From assembly GCA_001724275.1 (NCBI GenBank), contig MEDZ01000017.1, forward strand, positions 1 to 64,000: a stretch of DNA of 64,000 bases, written 5' to 3'. Source of the DNA: Gemmatimonadetes bacterium SCN 70-22 (lineage in GTDB: Bacteria; Gemmatimonadota; Gemmatimonadetes; Gemmatimonadales; Gemmatimonadaceae). Within the stretch, counting starts at the first letter, position 1; the number at the start of each line of letters is the position of its first letter. A program made the translations under genes and the position numbers. Under the pieces are notes generated by a model. That model had not been told where the DNA came from. It saw nothing but the letters and a program-made list of their open reading frames with translations, and ran no database searches. Below, one piece after another: positions 9,337 through 17,504 of this stretch.

Positions 9337-9914
9337 CAGCGTCCCCCCTTGCCCGCCGCCGCCGTCCAGAACGACGCGGCGATGACCGGGGAGAGCGCGT
9401 AGGTGACCAGGACCTCGTAGGCGCGCTGCCGGTCGATCATCCCATTCGTGAGGATCCCGACGGCGCCGGCGCCGTGCTTGGTGTCGGACTCCCCCGTCAG
9501 CGCATCCATGGCGTGACCGAGCTCCGTGCCGCCGCGCACGAGTTCGGCGACGGCCGGCGGGAGGGGCATGGCGAGGGAGCCGCCGAAGAACTCGCGCCCG
9601 TCGCGCAGCGCGACCGCGGCCCAGGCGCAGGTGCGCATCCCGAGGTGGCCGTCCTCGACGATGCCCCCCTCGAGCCCGACGCCGATGTCCGCATCCAGGG
9701 CGGCGCGGGCCGCCCGGGCGCGCGCCGCCGCGCCGCGCCGCGTCTCGTCATCGCCGACCGGCTGGTCGGGGACGCCCGAGGGCACCTGGATCCCTTCCAC
9801 GATGGCCGACGCATGCAGCCGCCTAACGACGTGCGCCACCGCCGCGACCTTCACCGGATTGCGCGACCCCACGGCGACCCGGGGGACGTGCACAGGCTCC
9901 TGCATCGACTCCAT
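9336..9914 (-). CDS. yjjX: inosine/xanthosine triphosphatase (YjjX/DUF84)
   Basis: A 192-residue protein. It opens with VAVGSRNPVKVAAV and contains the VPSGVPDQPVGDDETRRGAA block and GVGLEGGI, all typical of YjjX (non-canonical NTPase, NTPase_I-T). It should hydrolyse ITP/XTP to sanitise the nucleotide pool. An ATG at 9914 was chosen over the adjoining GTG at 9917; an ATG at 9905 is also possible. It is first gene of the run yjjX-thioesterase-ispH-epimerase. Confidence 0.88.
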   Translation of the reverse strand: MESMQEPVHVPRVAVGSRNPVKVAAVAHVVRRLHASAIVEGIQVPSGVPDQPVGDDETRRGAAARARAARAALDADIGVGLEGGIVEDGHLGMRTCAWAAVALRDGREFFGGSLAMPLPPAVAELVRGGTELGHAMDALTGESDTKHGAGAVGILTNGMIDRQRAYEVLVTYALSPVIAASFWTAAAGKGGR

Positions 9915-10042
9915 CACCTCTCCGTGGGATCCTGGTCCTCACCCCCGGCCGTGCGGGCCGGGTCCTCGAAATCTAAGCGGCCGCGACGGGGGCGACGGCG
10001 CGCCTTGCTCCCCCCGCAGGCGGGGGATAAGCTAGGGCGCCC

Positions 10043-10762
10043 ATGGGTCTCCTATCCACGCACGTACCGCTGCACGCCGTGCTGCCGCCCGCGCGCCCGC
10101 GCCACGAGCCGTCGCCGTTCACCCTCATCGCGGAGCGACTCTGGCTCGACTTCGTCAACACCGACGACGTCCGCCGCGGCATGCGGGTCGACCTGCTGCG
10201 TGACTTCGACTCGCTCGTGCGCTTCCTCGAGTCGTCCGGTGTCCTCGACCAGGAGCGTGCGGCAGGGATGCGGCGGCGCGCGCAGCAGCAGCCGGCCGGC
10301 GCCGCCGCGGCGCTGGTCGACGCGCGGCGGATGCGCGCCGCCCTGCGCGCGCTCGCCGAGCGGGGGGCGAACTCGGAGAAGATCCGCTGGGATGCGCTGG
10401 CGGAGATCAACCGCGTCCTCGGCCGCAGCGCCGGGACGCGGCGCCTGGAGACGCGCGCCGACGGCTCGTTCACCCGCGCCTTCGTCCCGACCGGCGACGC
10501 CTTTGCCGGCCTCATCATCCCGGTGGTGGAGTCGGCCGCCGACTCGCTCATCGCCGGCGAGCTGTCACGGGTCCGGCGCTGCGGCGACCACCGCTGCCCG
10601 CGCGTCTTCTACGATGCCACCCGCAACGGCCGCCGCCGCTGGTGCGACATGGCGACGTGCGGGAACCGGGCCAAGGCGGCGCGATTTCGCGAGCGCGAGC
10701 GCTCGGTCGACGACCACTCCCCGGCGACCGGCCCCGCCGGCCCCCCACGCCGGGCTCGTTAG
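10043..10762 (+). CDS. ABATE-domain CGNR zinc-finger regulator
   Basis: A 239-residue protein. The N-terminal ABATE-type region includes WLDFVNTDD. The C-terminal CGNR zinc finger is RRCGDHRCPRVFYDA followed by RRRWCDMATCGNRAKAARF (about residues 175-215), with four cysteines and the CGNR motif. This family is thought to act as DNA-binding transcription regulators. The stop TAG overlaps the stop TAA of the convergent sigma gene; four bases TTAG (10759-10762) serve both. Target genes are unknown. Confidence 0.88.
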   Translation: MGLLSTHVPLHAVLPPARPRHEPSPFTLIAERLWLDFVNTDDVRRGMRVDLLRDFDSLVRFLESSGVLDQERAAGMRRRAQQQPAGAAAALVDARRMRAALRALAERGANSEKIRWDALAEINRVLGRSAGTRRLETRADGSFTRAFVPTGDAFAGLIIPVVESAADSLIAGELSRVRRCGDHRCPRVFYDATRNGRRRWCDMATCGNRAKAARFRERERSVDDHSPATGPAGPPRRAR

Positions 10763-11331
10763 GCCTCGCTGGGCACCACGCGGATGTACCCCATCTCCGC
10801 GGCGTAGGCGCGAAGCTTCCGCTGCAGGATCCGCCGCCCGCGGAAGAGGCGCGACTTGACCGTCCCCTCGGGGACGCCAAGCACCGAGGCGATCTCGGAG
10901 TAGCGCATCCCCTGCACGTCGCTCAGCATGACCGACGTCCGGTATTCGTCGGGGAGCGCCTCGATGGCTTCCACGACCTTCTCGTCGATGAACGAGTCGT
11001 AGAACGCCCCCTCGGGGTCGGTCTCGCCCACCGCCTCGAAGGCGGGATTCCCCTCCGCATCGTCCGGCGCCAGCACCTCGCGCGCGTCGATGCGGCGCTT
11101 GCGGCTGACGAAGATGTGGTAGAGGATCGTGAACAGCCACGCCCGGATGTTGGACCCGAGATGGTACTGCTCCCAGCGCTCCAGCGCGCGCAGGATCGTG
11201 TCGGACACCAGGTCCTGCGCATCGTCGCGCGAGCGCGAGAGCTTGAATGCGAAGTTGTACAGCGCATCCAGGTGCACCAGCGCCTCGCGCTCGAACGCCG
11301 CGCGACGCTTCGCATCGGACTGGCTCGTCAT
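10759..11331 (-). CDS. ECF-family RNA polymerase sigma factor
   Basis: A 190-residue sigma70-family protein with region 2 (FAFKLSRSRDDAQDLVSDTI...RAWLFTILYHIF) and region 4 (ALPDEYRTSVMLSDVQGMRYSEIASVLGVPEGTVKSRLFRGRR, as two adjoining blocks). It should direct RNA polymerase to a stress or envelope regulon. The ATG overlaps the TetR stop by 4 bp, so the pair is co-translated; no anti-sigma gene is adjacent. Its stop is shared with the convergent CGNR gene. Confidence 0.93.
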   Translation of the reverse strand: MTSQSDAKRRAAFEREALVHLDALYNFAFKLSRSRDDAQDLVSDTILRALERWEQYHLGSNIRAWLFTILYHIFVSRKRRIDAREVLAPDDAEGNPAFEAVGETDPEGAFYDSFIDEKVVEAIEALPDEYRTSVMLSDVQGMRYSEIASVLGVPEGTVKSRLFRGRRILQRKLRAYAAEMGYIRVVPSEA

Positions 11332-11924
11332 GCCGTACCCCCCTCACGAACGTGCATGGCAAGGAATCGCTTCAATTCCGTCTCCACCTCGCGCAGCACC
11401 CCCGCATCTCGGCTCACCTTCGACAACATGAGTGCCCCCTCGAGCGTGGCGACGATGAACCGCGACAGGCGCCGTGTGTCCGTCCCCGGCTTCAGGAACG
11501 CACGCGCCTCCCACAGCATCGATTCAATTTGGGCGACCCACCGGTCGAAGGCCAGTGCCAGCCGCACGCGAAAACCCTCGCCTAGAACAAATATCTCAGC
11601 AGAAAGGTTTCCAGCCGCTCCCCCTCCCTCAACCCCGCCCGCGCCGTGCAGCATTACCAGCGCCTCGACGAAGCGCTGCAGGCGATCCGCCGGCCCCAGC
11701 GTCGTGTCCCGCAGGATCGCCCCCCCCTGCTCGGCGAGCCGGTCGAACTGGCGATCCACCACCGCCATCGCCAGCTCCTCCTTGGACCGGAAATAGTGAT
11801 AGAAGTGGCTCTTCCCGCTCAGCGAGGCCCGATCGATCACGTCGTCGATCGACGTGCGCCGATAGCCCCGCTCGGCCATCAACCCTGCGGCAGCCTCGAT
11901 GATGCGCCCCTTCGTCTCGCTCAT
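11328..11924 (-). CDS. TetR/AcrR family transcriptional regulator
   Basis: A 198-residue protein with an N-terminal TetR helix-turn-helix (IIEAAAGLMAERGYRRTSID, then SLSGKSHFYHYFRSKEEL) and a TetR_C-type ligand domain. It precedes the ECF sigma gene with an ATGA overlap, suggesting that a small-molecule-sensing repressor and a sigma factor are produced together and that the repressor may autoregulate both. Ligand unknown. Confidence 0.93.
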   Translation of the reverse strand: MSETKGRIIEAAAGLMAERGYRRTSIDDVIDRASLSGKSHFYHYFRSKEELAMAVVDRQFDRLAEQGGAILRDTTLGPADRLQRFVEALVMLHGAGGVEGGGAAGNLSAEIFVLGEGFRVRLALAFDRWVAQIESMLWEARAFLKPGTDTRRLSRFIVATLEGALMLSKVSRDAGVLREVETELKRFLAMHVREGGTA

Positions 11925-11968
11925 GGCGACTACGATCGGCCCCTCGGCACCGCCGCCGCAAGGCGCGC

Positions 11969-14752
11969 TCAGCGCCCGCGTCGTCGGTCACTCCCGCGCC
12001 CTTGACTCCCCCCACGGCGGTCGTCCCGCCCACGGCGATCGTCGGGTCCGCGGCGCTCGTCCCGCCCCGCACGCCCCTCGCGGGCATCGCGCTCGCGCCC
12101 CCGGCCACGCCGGTCACGCGCGAACTGGGCCCGCACCTCGGCCACGTCGCGCTCGCGCCGGCGACGGTGCCGCTCCTCGAAGCGCTCCCGTCGATCCACC
12201 AGGTGCTCCTCGGGCGACCAGGGGCGGTCGAGCAGTTCCTGCAGCTCATCCAGCGTGGCCGCGCGCACGCTCCCGCGCTGGCCGCGATGCACGACGAAGC
12301 GCAGCGGACGATCCAGCCGCGGCAGTTCCTCCGCCACCAGCGATCGCGCCAGCTTCTCCGGAAGCACCAGGCGCGCGACGCCGACCGTGGCATCTCCCCC
12401 CTCGAGCGCCGCCCTCTCCTCCACGTCGTAGTCGATACCCACCGGATGCCCCCGCACCTCGACGTGCTCCGGGAGCGCCAGCAGGCGCTCGCGCTCCTCG
12501 GCCGGGACCCAGTCGGCGAGCGGGAGCCGGAGCGGCGCGGCCCGGTACTCCCGCATCGAGCCCACGTCGCCTAACGCGGATTCGTACAGCGCCGCCAGCT
12601 CCGGCATCCCCAGGCGCCGCGTCGTCCCGCCCGAGCGCCGGTACAGCTCGCGTGCCTCCTCGATCATGGGGCGGTTGCGCTTGACGGCCACGTGACGCGG
12701 CTCGCCCCGTGCCAGCGCCTCCGCCAGCACGCGCCGCGCAACCCCCTCCTCCCCGGACGGGAACGCATCGAGGAGCTCCTCGTCCCGCTCCAGGTCGAAG
12801 CCGAAGTACGTGAGCCGCGACTCGCGCACCAGCGCCTCGCGCTTGCCGCGCCCGTCGTACGCCAGTCGCGACTCGCCGGGCACGGCGTACCTGCGCACCA
12901 GGGCCATCGGCAGCTGTGTCCCCTCGATCGAGGCGCGCGGGATCCCCATCCGATCGGCGAAGTAGCGCAGCGAGCCGGCCACCGCCCCCCAGGACCCGCA
13001 TACGCTGCTCTTGCCGACCCGCGCCTCCTGCCCGTCGGCGGTCTCCTCGTCGATCACGAGGTCGAAGGGCATGATGCGCGCGACCAGGTCGCAGTACGCG
13101 CGCCTCACCTCCTCGGTCACCAGCGGCATCGTGTCGGGAAGCGGGAGTCCCACGCCACGGTACACCGACGCCATGGCCAGCGCCGTGTCCTCGATCGCCT
13201 TCACCAGCACCCCTCGCCGGTCGGCCCAGCGTGCCACCGCCTCCTCGTCGAACAGCTGGCGTGCCAGGCCGTACACCTCGCCCATGTAGCCGGCCTTCGC
13301 GTAGGCCTCGGCATACACGTTGTAGGCCGTGAGGTGATCGCTCCCGGCGACCACCAGCCCCTCCAGGTCGCGCTCGTCCCGCGTCATCCGGTGCAGCGAT
13401 TCCACGCTGGCCATCACCGCAAGGTACGGCATCAGCGTGTCCTCGCCGTGCACGATGAGCTCGGCCCACTCCCGCTCCACCGGGAGCTTCTCGACGAGCC
13501 GGCCGTAGCGCGACAGCCGCCCGTTCTCGATGACGCCACGCGCCTCCAGGTGCTGCACGGCGCGCCGATAGGCGCCGCGGTCGAGCGCCACGGGGAGGTC
13601 GAGCTCGTCGGCGCGCACCCCGAGGTCGGCGCAGGTGAGCGCCACCCGCTCCGAGTCGCCCGCCAGCTGGAAGTCGGGCTCGGTGGGACGGAGCGAGGGC
13701 CAGTGCAGGTCGCGATCGCTCAGGATGAAGACCTTCCCCCCATCCACGCGCCCGTGCACGCGCCCCGCCATCTGCAGGATCTCGTTGTTCCCCAGGTGCG
13801 TGCGCGTCAGGACGTTCTTGCCGCGCTCCACGACGTTCGTGAATCGCGTGTCGTCGATGACGACGGTGTCGAGCCCCTTGATGTTCAGCGCACTTTGTCC
13901 CGCCGCCGTCATCGCCAGGAAGAAGGGCTTCTCCACCCCCTCCTCGAGGAAGGGACGGATGACGCGAATCGGCTCGCCGCCGTGGTAGAACGCCGTGGTG
14001 ATGCGGCGGAAGCGATCGCCCACCAGCGCCGCCACCTGCTCCACGGCCGCCCGGGTGGGGAGGAACATCCCCACCCCCCGCCGCTGCTTCATCACCTGCT
14101 GCAGGAACCGGTCGTCGAGGAAGTTCGCCGGGTCCTTCCGCACGACGCGCACGTCGGCCGCCTTGCGCGGGTCGAAGGCGGTCGACTCGATCACCGCCGA
14201 CGACCCCAGGTATTCGGCGTAGAAGCGCGGGTCCACCGTGGCCGAGAGCCAGATGAAGCGGCACCCGACCCGCTTGCCTAACGCCAGGCAGAGCTCCAGC
14301 TCCGCCGACGTCTGGTGGATCTCGTCGATCACCAGCGTGTCGCGCGCCTGGATGTCACCGTCCTGGAACCAGCGGCGCGCGATCCCCGTCGTCACCACGA
14401 TCACGTTCCAGGTCGGGGTCTCGGGAGTCGCCTCCCGCTCGCGATTCACGACGCCGACCCGCAGCGCCTGGGTGCGGAGGATCGCCTGGGCGATCGGGCG
14501 GACGGCGAGCGTCTTCCCCGTCCCCGTCCCGGCGACGATCCCGAACCCCGCCCCCGATGCCGCGAGCGCCCGCACCTCGGCGCCATGCTCGCGCTCGATG
14601 ACGGTCTCGATCTGGAGGGCGAGCGCGAGCTCGATCGTCTCGCACGCGGCGCGCGTGGGGGCGATGACGATCACGCGCCCCGTCGGCGGCTCGGCCGCTA
14701 CGAAGGCGTCGTGGTCTGGCGGGAGTGAATGGTCATGGACGGCGCGGAGCAC
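11969..14752 (-). CDS. DExH-box ATP-dependent helicase with Arg/Gly-rich tail
   Basis: A 927-residue protein from a GTG at 14752. Walker A is GTGTGKT (near residue 73), motif II is DEIH (near 141), motif III SATVD, and motif VI lies in LGNNEILQMAGRVHGRVDGG. The helicase core is followed by a long middle region and a C-terminal tail (about 860-927) almost entirely Arg, Gly, Asp and Glu, as in RNA-binding RGG tails. It resembles the DEAH/RHA (HrpA/HrpB-like) group but I cannot assign it to a named subfamily. It starts 8 bp after the secreted repeat protein. The open frame upstream of the GTG is only a shadow of the 9-bp repeat. Confidence 0.8.
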   Translation of the reverse strand: MLRAVHDHSLPPDHDAFVAAEPPTGRVIVIAPTRAACETIELALALQIETVIEREHGAEVRALAASGAGFGIVAGTGTGKTLAVRPIAQAILRTQALRVGVVNREREATPETPTWNVIVVTTGIARRWFQDGDIQARDTLVIDEIHQTSAELELCLALGKRVGCRFIWLSATVDPRFYAEYLGSSAVIESTAFDPRKAADVRVVRKDPANFLDDRFLQQVMKQRRGVGMFLPTRAAVEQVAALVGDRFRRITTAFYHGGEPIRVIRPFLEEGVEKPFFLAMTAAGQSALNIKGLDTVVIDDTRFTNVVERGKNVLTRTHLGNNEILQMAGRVHGRVDGGKVFILSDRDLHWPSLRPTEPDFQLAGDSERVALTCADLGVRADELDLPVALDRGAYRRAVQHLEARGVIENGRLSRYGRLVEKLPVEREWAELIVHGEDTLMPYLAVMASVESLHRMTRDERDLEGLVVAGSDHLTAYNVYAEAYAKAGYMGEVYGLARQLFDEEAVARWADRRGVLVKAIEDTALAMASVYRGVGLPLPDTMPLVTEEVRRAYCDLVARIMPFDLVIDEETADGQEARVGKSSVCGSWGAVAGSLRYFADRMGIPRASIEGTQLPMALVRRYAVPGESRLAYDGRGKREALVRESRLTYFGFDLERDEELLDAFPSGEEGVARRVLAEALARGEPRHVAVKRNRPMIEEARELYRRSGGTTRRLGMPELAALYESALGDVGSMREYRAAPLRLPLADWVPAEERERLLALPEHVEVRGHPVGIDYDVEERAALEGGDATVGVARLVLPEKLARSLVAEELPRLDRPLRFVVHRGQRGSVRAATLDELQELLDRPWSPEEHLVDRRERFEERHRRRRERDVAEVRAQFARDRRGRGRERDAREGRAGRDERRGPDDRRGRDDRRGGSQGRGSDRRRGR

Positions 14753-14760
14753 GCCGTAAT

Positions 14761-15171
14761 CTAGTCGATCGGCTTGCCGCGCTTGCGCCCCTTCGCTTCG
14801 CGCTCGCCCTTCCCGTCCTTCCCGTCCTTCCCGTCCTTCACGTCCTTCACGTCCTTCACGTCCTTCGGATCGCGCCGGCTGCGCGCCCCGTCCTCGGGAA
14901 AGATCACCCGCCCATTCGGCGGCCGGTTCCGGATTGCCGTCGCGCAATCGGTGGGGGCCGGCTGCTGCGCCGGCGGCACGTTGTCGATCCAGATGCGGCA
15001 CATCCCGGCGGGTGGCAGGTGGCTCTCCGGAATCGACTCCCGGGCAGCCCCCTTCTTGCCGGCCGGCACGAGCGACCGGACCGGGAGAGGGTTCTGCCCC
15101 TCCGCCCGATTCGGCGCCATCGCCAGCGCCGCCATCGCCACGAGTGAGATCCAGCCGATTCGAGAGACCAC
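14761..15171 (-). CDS. secreted protein with Lys/Asp/Gly repeat tail
   Basis: A 136-residue protein. A signal peptide (SRIGWISLVAMAALAMAPNRA, ending near AEG) is followed by a region with two cysteines (GMCRIW and DCATAI) that could form one disulfide. The C-terminus is a repeat of KDV then KDG triplets and a basic end. Three GTG codons occur in a row at 15177, 15174 and 15171; AGGGAG best fits the last. It ends 8 bp before the helicase start. Function not recognised. Confidence 0.6.
   Translation of the reverse strand: MVSRIGWISLVAMAALAMAPNRAEGQNPLPVRSLVPAGKKGAARESIPESHLPPAGMCRIWIDNVPPAQQPAPTDCATAIRNRPPNGRVIFPEDGARSRRDPKDVKDVKDVKDGKDGKDGKGEREAKGRKRGKPID
14819..14874. repeat. 9-bp coding tandem repeat
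   Basis: Six near-perfect copies of a 9-bp unit: three of TCCTTCCCG then three of TCCTTCACG. They encode the (KDG)3 and (KDV)3 tail of the small secreted protein. A clean unit of three codons allows copy-number change without frameshift. Confidence 0.85.
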
Positions 15172-15362
15172 CACCACTCCCTGCTCGAGAAGTGTCGCGC
15201 TTCGGGGGCGCAGACGTGCACAGAAGGTGCCGATGCCGCCCGGATGCGCTCGAGCTGCTCTAACCCACATCAGTTCAACGTCTTACCCGGTACGTCGCCA
15301 TCGGTGCCGCTCCCCGCACCGTCCCTCAGGGCAGACGATCGGGGAGGACAGGGGGACACCCC

Positions 15363-16442
15363 CTAGTCGCCGAAGGAGATCCCGGTCGCGCGCGCCGTCC
15401 GCACGATGTCGTGGTTGACATCCACTCGCTTCGGCTGCCTCAGCGCCTCGGTGAACGGGACCGTCACGATGTGCGGCGACTGCAGGGCGACCATGTGCCC
15501 CCACTTCCCCTGCTCCACCGCCTCGATCACCGCCCCCCCGAATCGCGTCGCGAGGAGCCGGTCGTACCCCGTGGGCCCGCCACCACGCTGCAAGTGGCCG
15601 AGGACGAGCGAGCGCGACTCCTTCCCCGTCCGCGTCTGGATCTCCCAGGCCAGCCGGCCCGCAATCCCCCCGACGCGCTTGTCCTGGCCCGGGAGCGAAT
15701 CGCCGAGGATCGACTCCTGCCCCCCGACCGGAAAGGCCCCCTCGGCGACCACCACGATCGAGAAGTGCCGCCCGGCGCGGTCGCGCGCGCGCACCTTGGC
15801 GCAGACCTTCTCGATGTCGAACGGGATTTCCGGGATGAGGATCACGTCGGCCGTCCCCGCCACGCCGGCATGGAGCGCGATGAACCCGGCGTGACGCCCC
15901 ATCACCTCCATCACGATGACGCGATCGTGGCTCTCGGCGGTGGTGTGGAGCTTGTCGATCGCCTCGATGGCCGTGTTCACGGCGGTGTCGAAGCCGAAGG
16001 TCGTGATGGTGCCGCTCACGTCGTTGTCGATGGTCTTGGGGACGCCCACGATCCTCATCCCCCGCTCGAACAGCCGTTGCGCGATACTCAACGAACCGTC
16101 GCCGCCGATCGTCACGATCGCGTCGATCCCCATCCGCCGGGCATTCTCGAAGATCTCGTCGGAGCGGTCGACCTCGATGAACGACCCGTCCGCCTGGCGT
16201 ACGGGGAACTCGAAGGGGTTTCCCCGGTTCGTCGTGCGCAGGATCGTCCCGCCCAGGTGAGCGATGCCGCGCACGGCGTCGCGAGTGAGCGGGATGATGT
16301 CATCCTCGCCTAACAATCCGTAGTAGCCGCGACAGATGCCCAGCACGTCCCAGCCGCGGCTGGTGGCAGAGAGGACGGCGGCACGAATGACGGCATTGAG
16401 CCCCGGTGCGTCGCCGCCACCGGTTGAGAGTGCGATGCGCAT
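15363..16442 (-). CDS. pfkA: 6-phosphofructokinase
   Basis: A 359-residue phosphofructokinase phosphorylating fructose 6-phosphate. Motifs: STGGGDAPGLNAVIR at the start, TIGGDGS (near residue 110), PKTIDNDVSGT, MEVMGRHAGF and GHLQRGGGPTGYDR. Gly in GGDGS favours ATP as phosphoryl donor, while Lys in PKTIDND is seen in the mixed ATP/PPi group III enzymes, so donor use is best called probable ATP. The start MRIALSTGGG matches the family; the frame runs further upstream without similarity. Confidence 0.94.
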   Translation of the reverse strand: MRIALSTGGGDAPGLNAVIRAAVLSATSRGWDVLGICRGYYGLLGEDDIIPLTRDAVRGIAHLGGTILRTTNRGNPFEFPVRQADGSFIEVDRSDEIFENARRMGIDAIVTIGGDGSLSIAQRLFERGMRIVGVPKTIDNDVSGTITTFGFDTAVNTAIEAIDKLHTTAESHDRVIVMEVMGRHAGFIALHAGVAGTADVILIPEIPFDIEKVCAKVRARDRAGRHFSIVVVAEGAFPVGGQESILGDSLPGQDKRVGGIAGRLAWEIQTRTGKESRSLVLGHLQRGGGPTGYDRLLATRFGGAVIEAVEQGKWGHMVALQSPHIVTVPFTEALRQPKRVDVNHDIVRTARATGISFGD

Positions 16443-16617
16443 CTCGGACAGAGGGGGTGAGGAACGGGCGAGGGAAGCGCGGACCTCCCCGGGCGATGGC
16501 ATCCCTCCACCCCCGGGCGCCCTCGCGTCCCTGCCCGGATGCTGCGAGTGCTGCGTCAAAGGTAAACGATTCCCGTGCGGTCACGCCGCGCAGCGGTGCC
16601 CGGCGGCGGCGCCCCGC

Positions 16618-16878
16618 TCACCGCGGAACCTGCACCCCGGCCAGGTTGGCCAGCATCCGGATGATGGAGTCCTGCCTGACGGCCACGGTCCGCAGCGAGT
16701 CGATCTGGTCCTGCAGCTCCTGCTGCGCAAGCCGGATGTCGTTGAACGACTCGCCGAGCTCGGAGATGGCCTGCGCCGTCTGCAGGTCCTGCTGCGAGGG
16801 AGGGGCACACGCCGCCACTCCGAGGAGCGCGCTCGCCACCCCGGCCCCGAGTCGCCGTCGCATGGGATTGTGCGTCAT
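16618..16878 (-). CDS. small coiled-coil lipoprotein
   Basis: An 86-residue protein with a lipoprotein signal (LGAGVASALLGVAAC, lipobox GVAAC) followed by a Gln/Glu/Leu-rich heptad region (about 28-75) predicted to be a coiled coil. The build resembles Lpp-type or YbgF N-terminal oligomerisation segments, but no family is recognised. It probably sits in the outer-membrane inner leaflet. Confidence 0.65.
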   Translation of the reverse strand: MTHNPMRRRLGAGVASALLGVAACAPPSQQDLQTAQAISELGESFNDIRLAQQELQDQIDSLRTVAVRQDSIIRMLANLAGVQVPR

Positions 16879-17059
16879 GGAGGCGGATTATGGCCTCACG
16901 CGGGGAGGCGCGTAAGCTCCCCGGGGCTCGCGACGTCCGGACGACGTGCGCTGAGGGCCGTCCAGCGGCCCGGCAACGGATTGGGGGGTGCGGCAACGCC
17001 ATGATGACGCGGACTGCTCGCGGGGGCGCCATCCTCGAGGCGTTCCCCAAGGAGCCCCC

Positions 17060-17479
17060 ATGCGCGCCGGATACACGCTGGTCGAGAGCACCGTCGTCCT
17101 CGCCGTCATCGGCATCATCTCGTCGATGGCCATCCCCGCAATCGCCCGCCTGCGGGACCGCGCCGCCGTGCATGGCGCAACCTCGGCGCTCACCTCCACC
17201 CTGGCCGATGCCCGGCACCACGCATCGCGATGGCAGCGCCACACCGCGGTTCGCTTCGACACCGCCGCGGGGCGCGTCGTGGTCCACGCCGGGAGCGATA
17301 CGCTCGCGCGCGCCATGCTGCACGACGTCTTCGGCGTCACCCTCGCGACCACGCGTGACTCCATCGCCTTCTACCCCAGCGGACTCGGATTCGGCGCCGC
17401 CAACACCCGCCTCATCGTCGGGCGCGGGGCGGCGGCGGAGACCGTCACCGTCTCCCGGGCGGGGCGGGTCAAGCGGTGA
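17060..17479 (+). CDS. orphan GspH/FimT-type pseudopilin
   Basis: A 139-residue protein with a type IV pilin N-terminus: MRAGYTLVESTVVLAVIGII, where cleavage by prepilin peptidase after Gly4 leaves the expected Glu at position 5 of the mature chain. The rest resembles the GspH/FimT soluble domain. AAGGAG (17049-17054) precedes the ATG. No other pilus or secretion gene is nearby, so it must work with a machine encoded elsewhere. Confidence 0.8.
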   Translation: MRAGYTLVESTVVLAVIGIISSMAIPAIARLRDRAAVHGATSALTSTLADARHHASRWQRHTAVRFDTAAGRVVVHAGSDTLARAMLHDVFGVTLATTRDSIAFYPSGLGFGAANTRLIVGRGAAAETVTVSRAGRVKR

Positions 17480-17504
17480 GTGACCGTGCCGCGCTCGCGT
17501 CCCG

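Noticed and set aside
15363-16442. PPi-dependent phosphofructokinase
   Set aside because: The diagnostic residue in GGDGS is Gly, typical of ATP use, although Lys in PKTIDND leaves some doubt.
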